This document shows positions 23,945 through 31,789 of a stretch of DNA of 33,188 nucleotides, one piece after another (within the stretch, counting starts at the first letter, position 1; every line of letters starts with the position of its first letter). A model generated the notes under the pieces. That model was not told where the DNA came from, did no database searches, and was given only the letters and a program-made list of their open reading frames with translations. The stretch is taken from positions 1-33,188 of the forward strand of contig DROQ01000231.1 of the NCBI GenBank assembly GCA_011321845.1. Reading direction: 5' to 3'. The position numbers and the translations under genes are program-made. Origin of the DNA: Planctomycetota bacterium. GTDB taxonomy: Bacteria > Planctomycetota > UBA1135 > GCA-002748355.

Positions 23945-25345
23945 TCAGGGGATGAAAACCGACTCGGCCCCGAGACCCACCTGGCTGGCTCCTCGGGACT
24001 GGGCTTCCTCAAAGGCCGATGGCATCGGACCGAAACAGCCAATCTCGACCTTGAGCCCCATTCCCGCGAGGTATTCGATCAGGGGAGTAAGTCCCGGGTC
24101 CGTGCTTGCAATGACCACGGCATCCACCCGGGCGGAGAGTGCGAGGGCGTCGGTGGAGAGGCGCACGAGCTTGCGCGCCCGGTCCTCCTCCTCGATCAAA
24201 GTGTCAAAACCCTGGGAGAGCAGGATCTTGCGGCGATTCTCGGGGAGGTTGCCTTGGTAACCGATGGTCCTCGGGTTCTGGCGCCCCTGGAGGAGTTGTT
24301 CCAAGAGCCCGTTCGCGCTGAGGTGCCCCCCGAAATCCTCCTGGGCCCTGGCCTCTAGTTCATCGAGATCCACCAGGAGGGCGACCCGCTGGCTGTTGCG
24401 ATGCTGAAGAGGAACGGGGATGGAGGGGACCCGCTGGCCCTGGGGAGTGCGGGAGCGTCCCGAGTCCCTGGAGCCCTCGCTTCGCTCGCGGCGCCCCCGG
24501 TCGCGATCACGGCCACGACCACGGTCCTCGCGGTTTCGATCCCGGTCACGACGGCTCCCCCGATCCTGGTCTCGATCACGATCGGAACCGCGATCACGAT
24601 CACGGCGATTTCCCCTGTCCTGGTCGCGGTCTCGCCGGGACTCCCGGTCTCCACGTCCTCGACTTCTTCCCCGGTCGCGGTCCCGGCCACGGTCCGTGTC
24701 GCGATCCTGGTCGCCCTCGGCCTCGCGGCTCCGTTCTTGATCTCGCTCGCGCCCTCGAACCCGTTCACGACCTCTGCCCTCCCGTCCTCTCTCGCGACGG
24801 CCAGTGGAAGAAGGCGAGCTAACGGCCTCGTCCTCGTCCTGGGCTTCCATCCGTTCGTCAGGAGGATTCACAACAGCGATCTCGTCCAGCTCTTCCGGAG
24901 GCAAAAGCCCCGCCCCAAAGGGATCGTTCTCGAGGCTGACATCTTTTTGCACCTCCGCGCCAGGGATCACAATCCGGCCACTCGAGGTCTCGAGGGTCTC
25001 GTCGGGCTCTCTGCCCAGCTTGGCTGCCGCCTCGCGCTTGCGGGCTTCCCGCTCTTCGGGAGAACGGCGCTTGCGCGTGCGCCGGGGTTTCTCCTCGGCA
25101 GCCTTGGGCTCTTCGCCTTCCTCGGGGGCATCGGCGGGAGAAGCTGCGGCTTCCACCACATCCTCTTCGGCCGATGCAGCCTTTTTGGTCCGGCTCCGAC
25201 TCCTGGTCGCCGTTTTTTTGCGTTTGCTTGTCTTTTTCTTGCTTGTCTTTTTCGAACCACTCTTCGAGCTGCTCGAGGTCGTTTCCTCGCGCTCGTTTTC
25301 TTCAGAGTCTCCGGGAAGAATCCCAGAACCGAAATCTGATTCCAT
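23945..25345 (-). CDS. NYN/LabA-like domain protein with a long Arg/Asp-repeat region
   Basis: This protein of about 466 residues has an acidic N-terminus, Lys- and Ala-rich segments (KKTSKKKTSKRKK), and then an almost pure Arg/Asp/Gly/Glu/Ser region (about 184-301) made of repeated RDRDRGR and DQDRGS motifs. The C-terminal domain (about 320-466) reads as NYN/LabA type. RVALLVDLDEL is the first acidic strand, FDTLIEEEDRARKLVRLSTDAL the second, and VVIASTDPGLTPLIEYLAGMGLKVEIGCF the third. NYN domains are PIN-like nucleases or RNA binders. The Arg/Asp region is similar in style to RNA-associated low-complexity domains and may drive condensation or RNA binding. The ATG at 25345 follows AAGGAAAAG; an ATG at 25378 is also open. 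Confidence 0.8.
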   Translation of the reverse strand: MESDFGSGILPGDSEENEREETTSSSSKSGSKKTSKKKTSKRKKTATRSRSRTKKAASAEEDVVEAAASPADAPEEGEEPKAAEEKPRRTRKRRSPEEREARKREAAAKLGREPDETLETSSGRIVIPGAEVQKDVSLENDPFGAGLLPPEELDEIAVVNPPDERMEAQDEDEAVSSPSSTGRRERGREGRGRERVRGRERDQERSREAEGDQDRDTDRGRDRDRGRSRGRGDRESRRDRDQDRGNRRDRDRGSDRDRDQDRGSRRDRDRNREDRGRGRDRDRGRRERSEGSRDSGRSRTPQGQRVPSIPVPLQHRNSQRVALLVDLDELEARAQEDFGGHLSANGLLEQLLQGRQNPRTIGYQGNLPENRRKILLSQGFDTLIEEEDRARKLVRLSTDALALSARVDAVVIASTDPGLTPLIEYLAGMGLKVEIGCFGPMPSAFEEAQSRGASQVGLGAESVFIP

Positions 25346-25378
25346 CACGATCTTTTCCTTATTTCTTTGACGATCCAT

Positions 25379-25641
25379 TTCGTCCCGGGGCCAGAGCGTT
25401 TTGGTTTTCGCCCCCTAGAATTGGGTCGGGCCTCTCTCTTCCCCTCATGCGCCAAGGCATGCTTGGGATGGATCGTTCTCATTGCAACGGGCCGCCTTGC
25501 GGCCCCCTGTTTTTCCTGTTGGGGCTCATGCGCCCAACCACTCCTGCCGCCCAAATCAAACCCCGGAGCCCAAAAGGTTCACGGGAGGGGCGCACAGGCC
25601 AGAGACTGTACGCTCGGCTCCTACAAAAAGAAAGGACACCC
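25379..25641 (+). promoter_or_regulatory. Structured gene-free leader before the repeat-protein gene
   Basis: Three hairpins lie in a row. CCAAG/CTTGG pairs around GCATG (25452-25466). GGGCCGC/GCGGCCC pairs around CTT (25489-25505) and is followed after four bases by TTTTT (25510-25514), which is terminator-like on the plus strand. GTTGGG/CCCAAC pairs around GCTCATGCG (about 25518-25538). No gene ends just upstream on the plus strand, so the terminator-like hairpin could attenuate transcription into the downstream genes or end a short RNA. No promoter could be assigned. Confidence 0.4.
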
Positions 25642-25695
25642 ATGGAAAAAGGTCTTGGCCTTCTCCCCCTCTCGGGGCGAACCTATGAGCCATGA
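25642..25695 (+). CDS. Putative 17-codon leader peptide ORF
   Basis: ATG at 25642 is preceded by AAAGGA with five bases spacing, the best ribosome site in the region. It encodes MEKGLGLLPLSGRTYEP, and its TGA overlaps the ATG of the 962-residue repeat-protein gene (ATGA at 25692-25695). That arrangement would couple translation of the large gene, which has no good ribosome site of its own, to the leader. The peptide has no recognisable regulatory codon run. This is a prediction from the sequence alone. Confidence 0.5.
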   Translation: MEKGLGLLPLSGRTYEP

Positions 25696-28580
25696 AGCTC
25701 TTAGGATGGATGTCCCCTCTCGCCGGTCCTCTCCGGCTCTCCCTCGCCCTTGCCCTGGGAATCGGCGCCAGCGGCCCCTTGGCACGGGGACAGGGCGGCC
25801 CCCCCATCCCTCCCGACCCGATCCGGGATCTTCGCCCCACCATCGCGGAGGCTCTCGACTTTTTGAACCTCCAGGCCCAGGAACTGGGGTTCGACAAAAC
25901 CCGCAAGGACAGCTTTGTCCTTGCCGCCCCCACCAAAGTCCTGGGGGCCCCCCTCGAACTCCCCCGCCTCCTCTCCGGCTACCGCATGGCCTCCCTCGGC
26001 TTCGTGCGCCAGCCCAACCCCTTCGGCGCTTACCGCATCCTCACCTCCATGGCAGGCCTCCCCCCCTTTCCCAACTTTCCCGAAGAAGCGGGACACCCAC
26101 GCACGGCCCGCGAGGCCCTCCTCCTGGCCCTTGGCGACCTCGACCGCGAGGGCGCCCCTTGGCAGGAAGCCGCCCGCGCCCTCGACTGGAAAGGAACCCC
26201 GGGCAAGGGGCTCCTGCAAATTTTCCAAGGCATCGCCGCCCTCCGCATCGCCAGCGACAGCCGCTGGGGCAGCCCTCTCGTCGGCAAAGAGCGCAACCAA
26301 ACCCTCCGCGCCCTTCCCAGTCTCTGGCTCGAAAACTTCGCCCCCGGCCCAAAGGGGACACCCTTGTCTGCCCCCGCGGCCGCCCCGGGCGCCGAGCCAG
26401 AGGGGCTGCCGGCCCGCATGCAGGACGGCCTTCGCCTCGACTGGGAGCTGCTGGCCTCCACCGGCCTCGGCGGCCTGCGCAGGATCCAGGCCGGGGTCAT
26501 CCTTCTCAAAAAACTCGACCCCAAGTCCCTGCCCCCCCGGATCAGCCACCCGAAGGTCGAGGGGGATCTGCGCGTCTACATCGACACCCCCATGGGCCCG
26601 GTCGCCATCGGCGGCCCCGGACCCACCATCTACCACGGTGATTACTTCTTTATCCTCGACCTCGGCGGTGACGACCGCTACGAGGGCCGGGTGGCCGCCG
26701 CCTCCAGCGCCTGGAATCGCCCCGTATCCGTTCTCCTCGACCTCGGGGGCGAGGACTCCTACATCAGCGGGGAGCCCCTCGACCAGGGCGCGGCCCTCTT
26801 CGGGACGGCCCTGCTCTGGGACATGGGCCAGGGCCGCGACCTCTACCGCGCCGGCGATCTCTCCCAGGGCGCGGCCATTCTCGGCGCGGGCATTCTCCTC
26901 GACGAAGGCGGCAGAAACCGTTTCGAGGGTGGGGCGCTGACCCAGGGCGCGGCTGGCTTCGGCTTTGGCATCCTCGCCACTGGCCGGGGCAACGACAGCT
27001 ACGACGCGGCCCGCTTCGCCCAGGGTTTCGGTGGTGTGCGCGGTTTCGGCGCCCTCGTCGACATCGGCGGCAACGAGGTCTACCGCGCCGGCGGCGTCTA
27101 CCTGCACAAACCCCTCTTCAATGACCGCTACCAGTCCCTCTCCCAGGGTTTCGGCATCGGGGAGCGCTACAAGGACGCCTCCGGCGGCATCGGCCTCCTC
27201 TACGACGGCGGCGGCAACGACGTCTATCTCTGCGACATCTACGGCCAGGGGGCTGGGTACTGGATGGGCCTCGGCGCCCTGATCGACGAATCCGGCAATG
27301 ACCAATATGTCTGCGGTCAGTATGGGCAGGGGGCCGGCATCCACCTCGCCGCCGGGGGGCTCTGGGACCGCGGTGGGAACGACAGCTACACCCTCCACCA
27401 CGGTGTCGGCCAGGGCGGAGCACACGATCTCGCGCTGGGCTGGCTCCTCGACGAAGGGGGCGACGACTTCTACCAGGGCAGCGGCCTCACCCAAGGAGCG
27501 GCCAAGGCCAACGGCGTCGCTTTCTTCATCGACCGCAAGGGGAAGGACGCATACTCCGGCATTCCCTTCAACGGCCACGGCACCCAGCAGGGTTACGCAG
27601 AGGACGCCCGGGGCTACGGCTCCATCGCCCTCTTTCTCGACCTCGGCGGGGAGGACGCCTTCACCTTCCCCCCCAAGAAGCGGGACAGCCTCGGCCGCGC
27701 CATCCGCCGATCCCACGGCCTCTTCTGGGACTTCGTCGAGCCCAAGGTCCCAAGCAGACCGACCGCTCCAAGCCCCAAAAAAGCCCCCGCCTCCCTCCCC
27801 AACCCCCCCCCCCCCGCCAACGCCAAGACCTACGCCCTCCTCTACCAGAAGGCACGCCTCTGGCAGGTCGGCGACAACATCCCCGTCGTCGCCCGCGCCC
27901 GCGCCACCCTCGTCGCCCTCGGTCTCCCCGCCGGCCGCTGGCTCATCCAGCACAAGCTCGGCGCCAGGCACACCCTCGACCGACGCGCCCTCCGCGGCGT
28001 CATCCCAAAAATCGGCGCATCCCTCCTCCCCGACCTGCGCCGTGCCCTCAAGGACCCTTCCAACCCGGACCGCCGCTGGAACGCCCTCGACCTCCTCGGC
28101 CGGATGAAAGACCTGGCCGCCATCCCGGACATGCTCCCCATCCTCAGCAACGACCCCGTCCCCGGCCTACGCCGAAAAGCCGCCGAGACCCTGGGCCGCC
28201 TCCAGAGCCAAAAGGCCCTCCCCGGCATCCTCAGCCTCAGCATCTCCAAGGATCCCGCCGACCGGCGCGCCGCCGCCCTCGCACTTGCCAACATCCCCGG
28301 CGAAGAATCCACCCGCATGCTCGCCGGACTCCTCCGCGACAAGAGCTTCACCGTCCGCGACCCCGCTCGCCGCGCTCTCGGCAAACACATGGCGGAAGCC
28401 CTCAAGCTCGCCCCCCAAATCCTCCCTCAGGCCAAGGCCCCCGCCCTGCGCGAATGGCTCCTACTCCTCCAGGGCCAGAAACTCCCCAAGGAAAGCCCAC
28501 TCCGCAAAACCATCCAAACGATCACGGAGTCCAAGGACAAAATCGCGGCCGCATTGGCCCGTCGTCTTCTCGAAAACTGA
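25692..28580 (+). CDS. Secreted Gly/Asp-repeat protein with C-terminal HEAT-like repeats
   Basis: The 962-residue protein has a likely signal peptide (1-34) and a helical N-terminal region to about 300. From about 318 to 660 come some 12 repeats of roughly 25-36 residues with consensus LLDxGGxDxY followed by QGxxxxGxG; examples are LDLGGDDRYEG, LLDLGGEDSY and YDGGGNDVY. A Pro-rich linker (about 690-715) leads to HEAT-like helical repeats (about 750-950; LPDLRRALKDPSNPDRRWNALDLLGRM is one). The Gly/Asp motif resembles calcium-binding RTX-type turns and suggests an extended beta-roll or solenoid; calcium binding is inferred. Codon use is much richer in C/G at third positions than in neighbouring genes. 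Start ATG 25692; ATG 25710 is an alternative. Confidence 0.85.
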   Translation: MKLLGWMSPLAGPLRLSLALALGIGASGPLARGQGGPPIPPDPIRDLRPTIAEALDFLNLQAQELGFDKTRKDSFVLAAPTKVLGAPLELPRLLSGYRMASLGFVRQPNPFGAYRILTSMAGLPPFPNFPEEAGHPRTAREALLLALGDLDREGAPWQEAARALDWKGTPGKGLLQIFQGIAALRIASDSRWGSPLVGKERNQTLRALPSLWLENFAPGPKGTPLSAPAAAPGAEPEGLPARMQDGLRLDWELLASTGLGGLRRIQAGVILLKKLDPKSLPPRISHPKVEGDLRVYIDTPMGPVAIGGPGPTIYHGDYFFILDLGGDDRYEGRVAAASSAWNRPVSVLLDLGGEDSYISGEPLDQGAALFGTALLWDMGQGRDLYRAGDLSQGAAILGAGILLDEGGRNRFEGGALTQGAAGFGFGILATGRGNDSYDAARFAQGFGGVRGFGALVDIGGNEVYRAGGVYLHKPLFNDRYQSLSQGFGIGERYKDASGGIGLLYDGGGNDVYLCDIYGQGAGYWMGLGALIDESGNDQYVCGQYGQGAGIHLAAGGLWDRGGNDSYTLHHGVGQGGAHDLALGWLLDEGGDDFYQGSGLTQGAAKANGVAFFIDRKGKDAYSGIPFNGHGTQQGYAEDARGYGSIALFLDLGGEDAFTFPPKKRDSLGRAIRRSHGLFWDFVEPKVPSRPTAPSPKKAPASLPNPPPPANAKTYALLYQKARLWQVGDNIPVVARARATLVALGLPAGRWLIQHKLGARHTLDRRALRGVIPKIGASLLPDLRRALKDPSNPDRRWNALDLLGRMKDLAAIPDMLPILSNDPVPGLRRKAAETLGRLQSQKALPGILSLSISKDPADRRAAALALANIPGEESTRMLAGLLRDKSFTVRDPARRALGKHMAEALKLAPQILPQAKAPALREWLLLLQGQKLPKESPLRKTIQTITESKDKIAAALARRLLEN

Positions 28581-28635
28581 GCCCCCCACTCCCCCGAAAC
28601 CTGAGGCTAAAGGGAGATCGGGAAGAGCCCGAAAC

Positions 28636-30390
28636 ATGCTAAAGCTCTTTCCCTATGACCACACCTTTCTCTCATGGTTTCCAAGAATGACAAGCAACGG
28701 TAACAAGCATCCTCAATCTCCCAGCCACTCATCCCAAGCCGCCTCCTCCAACAAGCACCCCCTCGAACGCCGTCGATCCCCCAAGGAGAGAGGGTATGAC
28801 TTTCTCTCTCCTGAATGGGAGACCCGCACCGCAATCTCGGCCATCCTCGAAATCACCCTGAGCGACGAGAGTTTCAAGACGCAGCTCGAGAAGATCCTCG
28901 ACGTCATTTGTTCGGTTTCCTGGCTCAAAGCGACGGAGCAGGGTGCGATCTTCGTCACGAATGCGCGAAAGGAGCTGGTTCTTGTCGTTCACCACTCCCT
29001 CGCCCCAGAACTTGTCAAACTCTGTGCCAAAGTTCCCTATGGGCATTGCCTTTGTGGAAGAGCCGCCCAGAGCAAGAAACTGCTCTTCAAGACCTGCGTC
29101 GACGAGGAACACGACACTCGCTTCGAAGGAATGCGCCCCCATGGCCACTACAACGTCCCCTTGATGGACGGCAACCGGGTCATCGGTGTCATGGTTCTCT
29201 ACATCGAGCACGAGCACGAGCCCCATCCCGAAGAGAAGTTTTTCATGTCCCTCCTGGGGCGCACCGTTTCGAGCTTCATCATCAACCGCACCCTCGCGGC
29301 GAGAGCCAAGATCAGCAGCCTCCGGCTCAAGAAGGCCCAGCAGGAAATCGTCCAGAAGCTCCTCACCGCCTCGGAGTATCGCGACGACGAGACCGGCGCC
29401 CACATCCAGCGCATGAGCCGCTACGCGGTCATCCTGGGACGCGCCATCGGCCTGGACCAGGAGAAACTGCAACTGCTCGAAATGGCCACTCCCATGCATG
29501 ACATCGGGAAGATCGGCATCCAGGACGGCATCCTCCTCAAGCCGGATCGTTTGAACGAAGAAGAATTCGAGACCATGAAGGAGCACACTCTCATCGGAGC
29601 GAGCATCCTGCAGGGGAACCATCCCCTCCTGGTCGCGAGCCGGGAGATCGCCCTCACCCACCACGAGCGCTGGGATGGAACCGGATACCCTCATGGACTG
29701 GCCGGAGAAGACATCCCGCTCTTCGGCCGTATCTGCGCCATCGTGGACGTCTTCGACGCCCTCACAAGTGAGCGGCCCTACAAACCAGCCTGGTCCGCCG
29801 ATGAGGCAGTCGCCTACCTCGCGGAGAACGCAGGAACCCACTTCGATCCCAACCTCGTCGAAGCCTTCCTGGCCAACCTTGGAGAAATCCTCGAAGTCAA
29901 AAGCTTCTACGACCACCTCTCCAGCGATTCCGAAGAGTTGGGCACACTCCTCCCTGAGCAACATGTAGGAAACGAATTCGTTTCATGGACCGACACCCTT
30001 TCGGTGGGAGTTCCCTTCGTGGACCAGCAGCATCGTTTCCTCATCAACATCATCAACCGCATCCACGAAGCCATCGACGCCTCGAACTCCGATGAACTCG
30101 CAGAAGCCCTTCTCGACATGAAGACCTATGCGCAGGTGCACTTCCAGGAAGAGGAAACCCTCATGGAGCAGGCAGGCTTCCCGCACCTCCCCGCCCACAA
30201 AAGCCAGCACAAAGCGTTCTTGGACCGAACCGAGACCTTCTTGAACGAACTCGAAGAATTCCCCCTGGCCATCGGCCCCGAGGCCGCGACCTATCTCAGG
30301 GACTGGCTCGTAAACCACATCCAGGGCGCTGACCAGGAATACGCCGCCTACCTCAAGCGAAAAAACAAAGAAGCCGTGAGCCCAAAGTAG
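28636..30390 (+). CDS. GAF / HD-GYP / hemerythrin signalling protein
   Basis: The product of about 584 residues has a polar N-terminus, a GAF-like domain (about 65-230, with GHCLCGRAAQ), an HD-GYP domain and a C-terminal hemerythrin domain. HD-GYP residues are His288-Asp289 in HDIGKIG and HHERWDGTGYP at 342-352, the intact c-di-GMP phosphodiesterase motifs. Hemerythrin iron ligands are all present: His466 (VDQQH), His502 and Glu506 (HFQEE), His521 and His525 (HKSQH), His561 and Asp566 (HIQGAD). The protein should hydrolyse c-di-GMP under control of an O2-binding di-iron site. The ATG at 28636 is the first after the upstream gene; 28687 is an alternative with a weaker site. The open frame back to 28285 lies inside the upstream gene. 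Confidence 0.92.
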   Translation: MLKLFPYDHTFLSWFPRMTSNGNKHPQSPSHSSQAASSNKHPLERRRSPKERGYDFLSPEWETRTAISAILEITLSDESFKTQLEKILDVICSVSWLKATEQGAIFVTNARKELVLVVHHSLAPELVKLCAKVPYGHCLCGRAAQSKKLLFKTCVDEEHDTRFEGMRPHGHYNVPLMDGNRVIGVMVLYIEHEHEPHPEEKFFMSLLGRTVSSFIINRTLAARAKISSLRLKKAQQEIVQKLLTASEYRDDETGAHIQRMSRYAVILGRAIGLDQEKLQLLEMATPMHDIGKIGIQDGILLKPDRLNEEEFETMKEHTLIGASILQGNHPLLVASREIALTHHERWDGTGYPHGLAGEDIPLFGRICAIVDVFDALTSERPYKPAWSADEAVAYLAENAGTHFDPNLVEAFLANLGEILEVKSFYDHLSSDSEELGTLLPEQHVGNEFVSWTDTLSVGVPFVDQQHRFLINIINRIHEAIDASNSDELAEALLDMKTYAQVHFQEEETLMEQAGFPHLPAHKSQHKAFLDRTETFLNELEEFPLAIGPEAATYLRDWLVNHIQGADQEYAAYLKRKNKEAVSPK

Positions 30391-30416
30391 AACGACCAAA
30401 GCCGTGTCCAGCCCTG

Positions 30417-31042
30417 TTAAAAAAGCTGGGACAAAAAGGGTTTGGCGGGAACGACCTTCGGCGTTCCAGGCCTGGCGAAACAATCCGCCTCCACGTAGTC
30501 GGCCTCCAGAACGACCTGGAACGCGAAGGGGGCCCCAATCTGCTCCTGGAAATAGGAAAGCGAAGGGGCAATCGTAGTCTCCTGGTTCTTCACCTCCACC
30601 AGGAACCAAGGGGCCCCATCTCGAACCACGACGAAGTCCACTTCGCGCCCAGCCTTGTCACGAAGATAGCAGAGCTGAAACGCCCCAAGCCCAAGGTCTG
30701 TCCAACCCTCCACAGCCTTCAACAAATGACAAGCCACAAAGGTCTCCGCCTTCGCCCCATTCCCCCGCACTCCCGACCAATCCCTGAGGAACCACTTGGG
30801 CTCCTTGCGCAAGGAGCGTGAGACATTGCGGAACCAGGGCCTGACCAGGAAGCCAAAGTAGAACCCACTCAGCACCTCGAGCCAGCGCCGCACCGTCTCC
30901 GCTCCGGTCCGAACGCTCCTGCCAGCTTGCTCATGACAACCTGCTGCCCCGACCGTTCCCGTAGCAGCTCGACGAGCATGACCAACTGGTTCAAGTGTTG
31001 GATCTGGGTCAGGTCCCGGATGGTCTTCCACCACCGCGTCAT
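30417..31042 (-). pseudogene. Broken AAA/DUF4143-type ATPase remnant
   Basis: The C-terminal half of a DUF4143-type ATPase is clear: ETVRRWLEVLSGFYFGFLVRPWFRN, AKAETFVACHLLKAVEGWTD and YLRDKAGREVDFVVVRDGAPW. The preceding segment IRDLTQIQHLNQLVMLVELLRERSG is also family-like but lies in another frame; a one- or two-base change near 30900-30925 separates them. The whole P-loop ATPase domain (about 180 residues) is missing upstream. An ATG at 31042 with AGGAGGAGGG three bases before it could still start a short product. The family acts as ATP-dependent proteins of uncertain role. I call it a pseudogene from the deletion and frame break. Confidence 0.85.
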
Positions 31043-31084
31043 AGACCCTCCTCCTCGCTTTCATTTGACCATTTTTCCACATAT

Positions 31085-31132
31085 CGTATTTTGGTCACGA
31101 CCAAATTACGATGTATCTGATTTTGGTCACGA
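31085..31132 (-). promoter_or_regulatory. Palindrome and 13-bp direct repeat upstream of the broken ATPase
   Basis: On the plus strand, CGTAT..TTACG (31085-31110) is an imperfect 26-bp palindrome with the core TTTGGTC/GACCAAA. The 13-mer ATTTTGGTCACGA occurs at 31088-31100 and again at 31120-31132, 32 bases apart, close to three helical turns. It lies 43-90 bases upstream of the ATG at 31042, where an operator for autoregulation would be expected. What binds it is unknown. Confidence 0.65.
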
Positions 31133-31169
31133 GGATGGATGCGCTACGTTCTTGCCTCTCTTTCCGGTC

Positions 31170-31787
31170 TCAACCCTCCACCCGCCGGCGCAGAATCGTC
31201 TTCAGCCGCTCGGGGGGGACGCGCCTGGGGTCCGAGAGATAGATCTCGTGATGAGGCTTGGCGAGGGCCAGCCCCTCTTCGGCCGCAAAGCCCGCCATGA
31301 CTTCCAGGGTCCGCCCCTCCTCCTCATAGGGCCCGAGGTGGAGCATCTGCACACAGCGCCCCTCTTCTACCACTTCGATCCTGACTTCTTTGACCGCCGG
31401 GTCCTTGCCCTTGTCGAGGAGCGCCGCTTCGGCCTCGTCCCGCTCCTCCTGGGTGATGAATTCCGGAACGCGAATCATCAGCCTCCAATCCCACTCCTCT
31501 TTGGGGAGAGAGATCAGATCCATCTTGGGGTTCTTCTCGCCATAGATCCCCTCCAGCTTGCAGACCACATAGTCCTGCCCTTGCCCAAACTTCCGGCGCA
31601 TTTTGATGGTAAAAGCCATACCGTAGAGGGCACTGATGCAGCGCTCAAAGTCTTCGCCCCCCGGCCCCCCCTTCCCATGGATACTCAGATAGGGGATGGG
31701 AGGAAGCTCCACAAAAACCGGCTTCCTGCGAGCGATGTATTGGTCCTTGTGGGCCTTGAACAGATCGATCTTTTCATCCTTGCTCAT
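31170..31787 (-). CDS. GyrI-like small-molecule-binding protein
   Basis: The 205-residue protein matches the stand-alone GyrI-like family of about 200-residue proteins: the N-terminus with VELPPIPYLSIHGKGGPGGEDF, a FTIKMRR segment, EWDWRLMIRVPEF, and a C-terminal GRCVQMLHLGPYEEEGRTLEVM. These domains bind small hydrophobic or amphipathic ligands in two-helix/four-strand cups; some inhibit DNA gyrase or detoxify compounds. It starts two bases after the AraC stop, with AGGAG seven bases upstream within that gene's end, so the two are coupled. Confidence 0.85.
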   Translation of the reverse strand: MSKDEKIDLFKAHKDQYIARRKPVFVELPPIPYLSIHGKGGPGGEDFERCISALYGMAFTIKMRRKFGQGQDYVVCKLEGIYGEKNPKMDLISLPKEEWDWRLMIRVPEFITQEERDEAEAALLDKGKDPAVKEVRIEVVEEGRCVQMLHLGPYEEEGRTLEVMAGFAAEEGLALAKPHHEIYLSDPRRVPPERLKTILRRRVEG

Positions 31788-31789
31788 GC

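Noticed and set aside
24401-25339. Plus-strand ORF opposite the Arg/Asp-repeat protein
   Set aside because: Repetitive antisense of RD codons; the NYN-like domain and acidic start are on the minus strand.
25489-25514. Hairpin plus T5 as a firm intrinsic terminator
   Set aside because: No plus-strand gene ends just before it and four bases separate stem and T-run, so it is reported only as part of a structured leader.
25701-27971. 756-codon minus-strand ORF opposite the repeat protein
   Set aside because: High GC of the sense gene keeps the antisense frame open; its Val/Glu/Ala/Gly-rich product mirrors the sense repeats.
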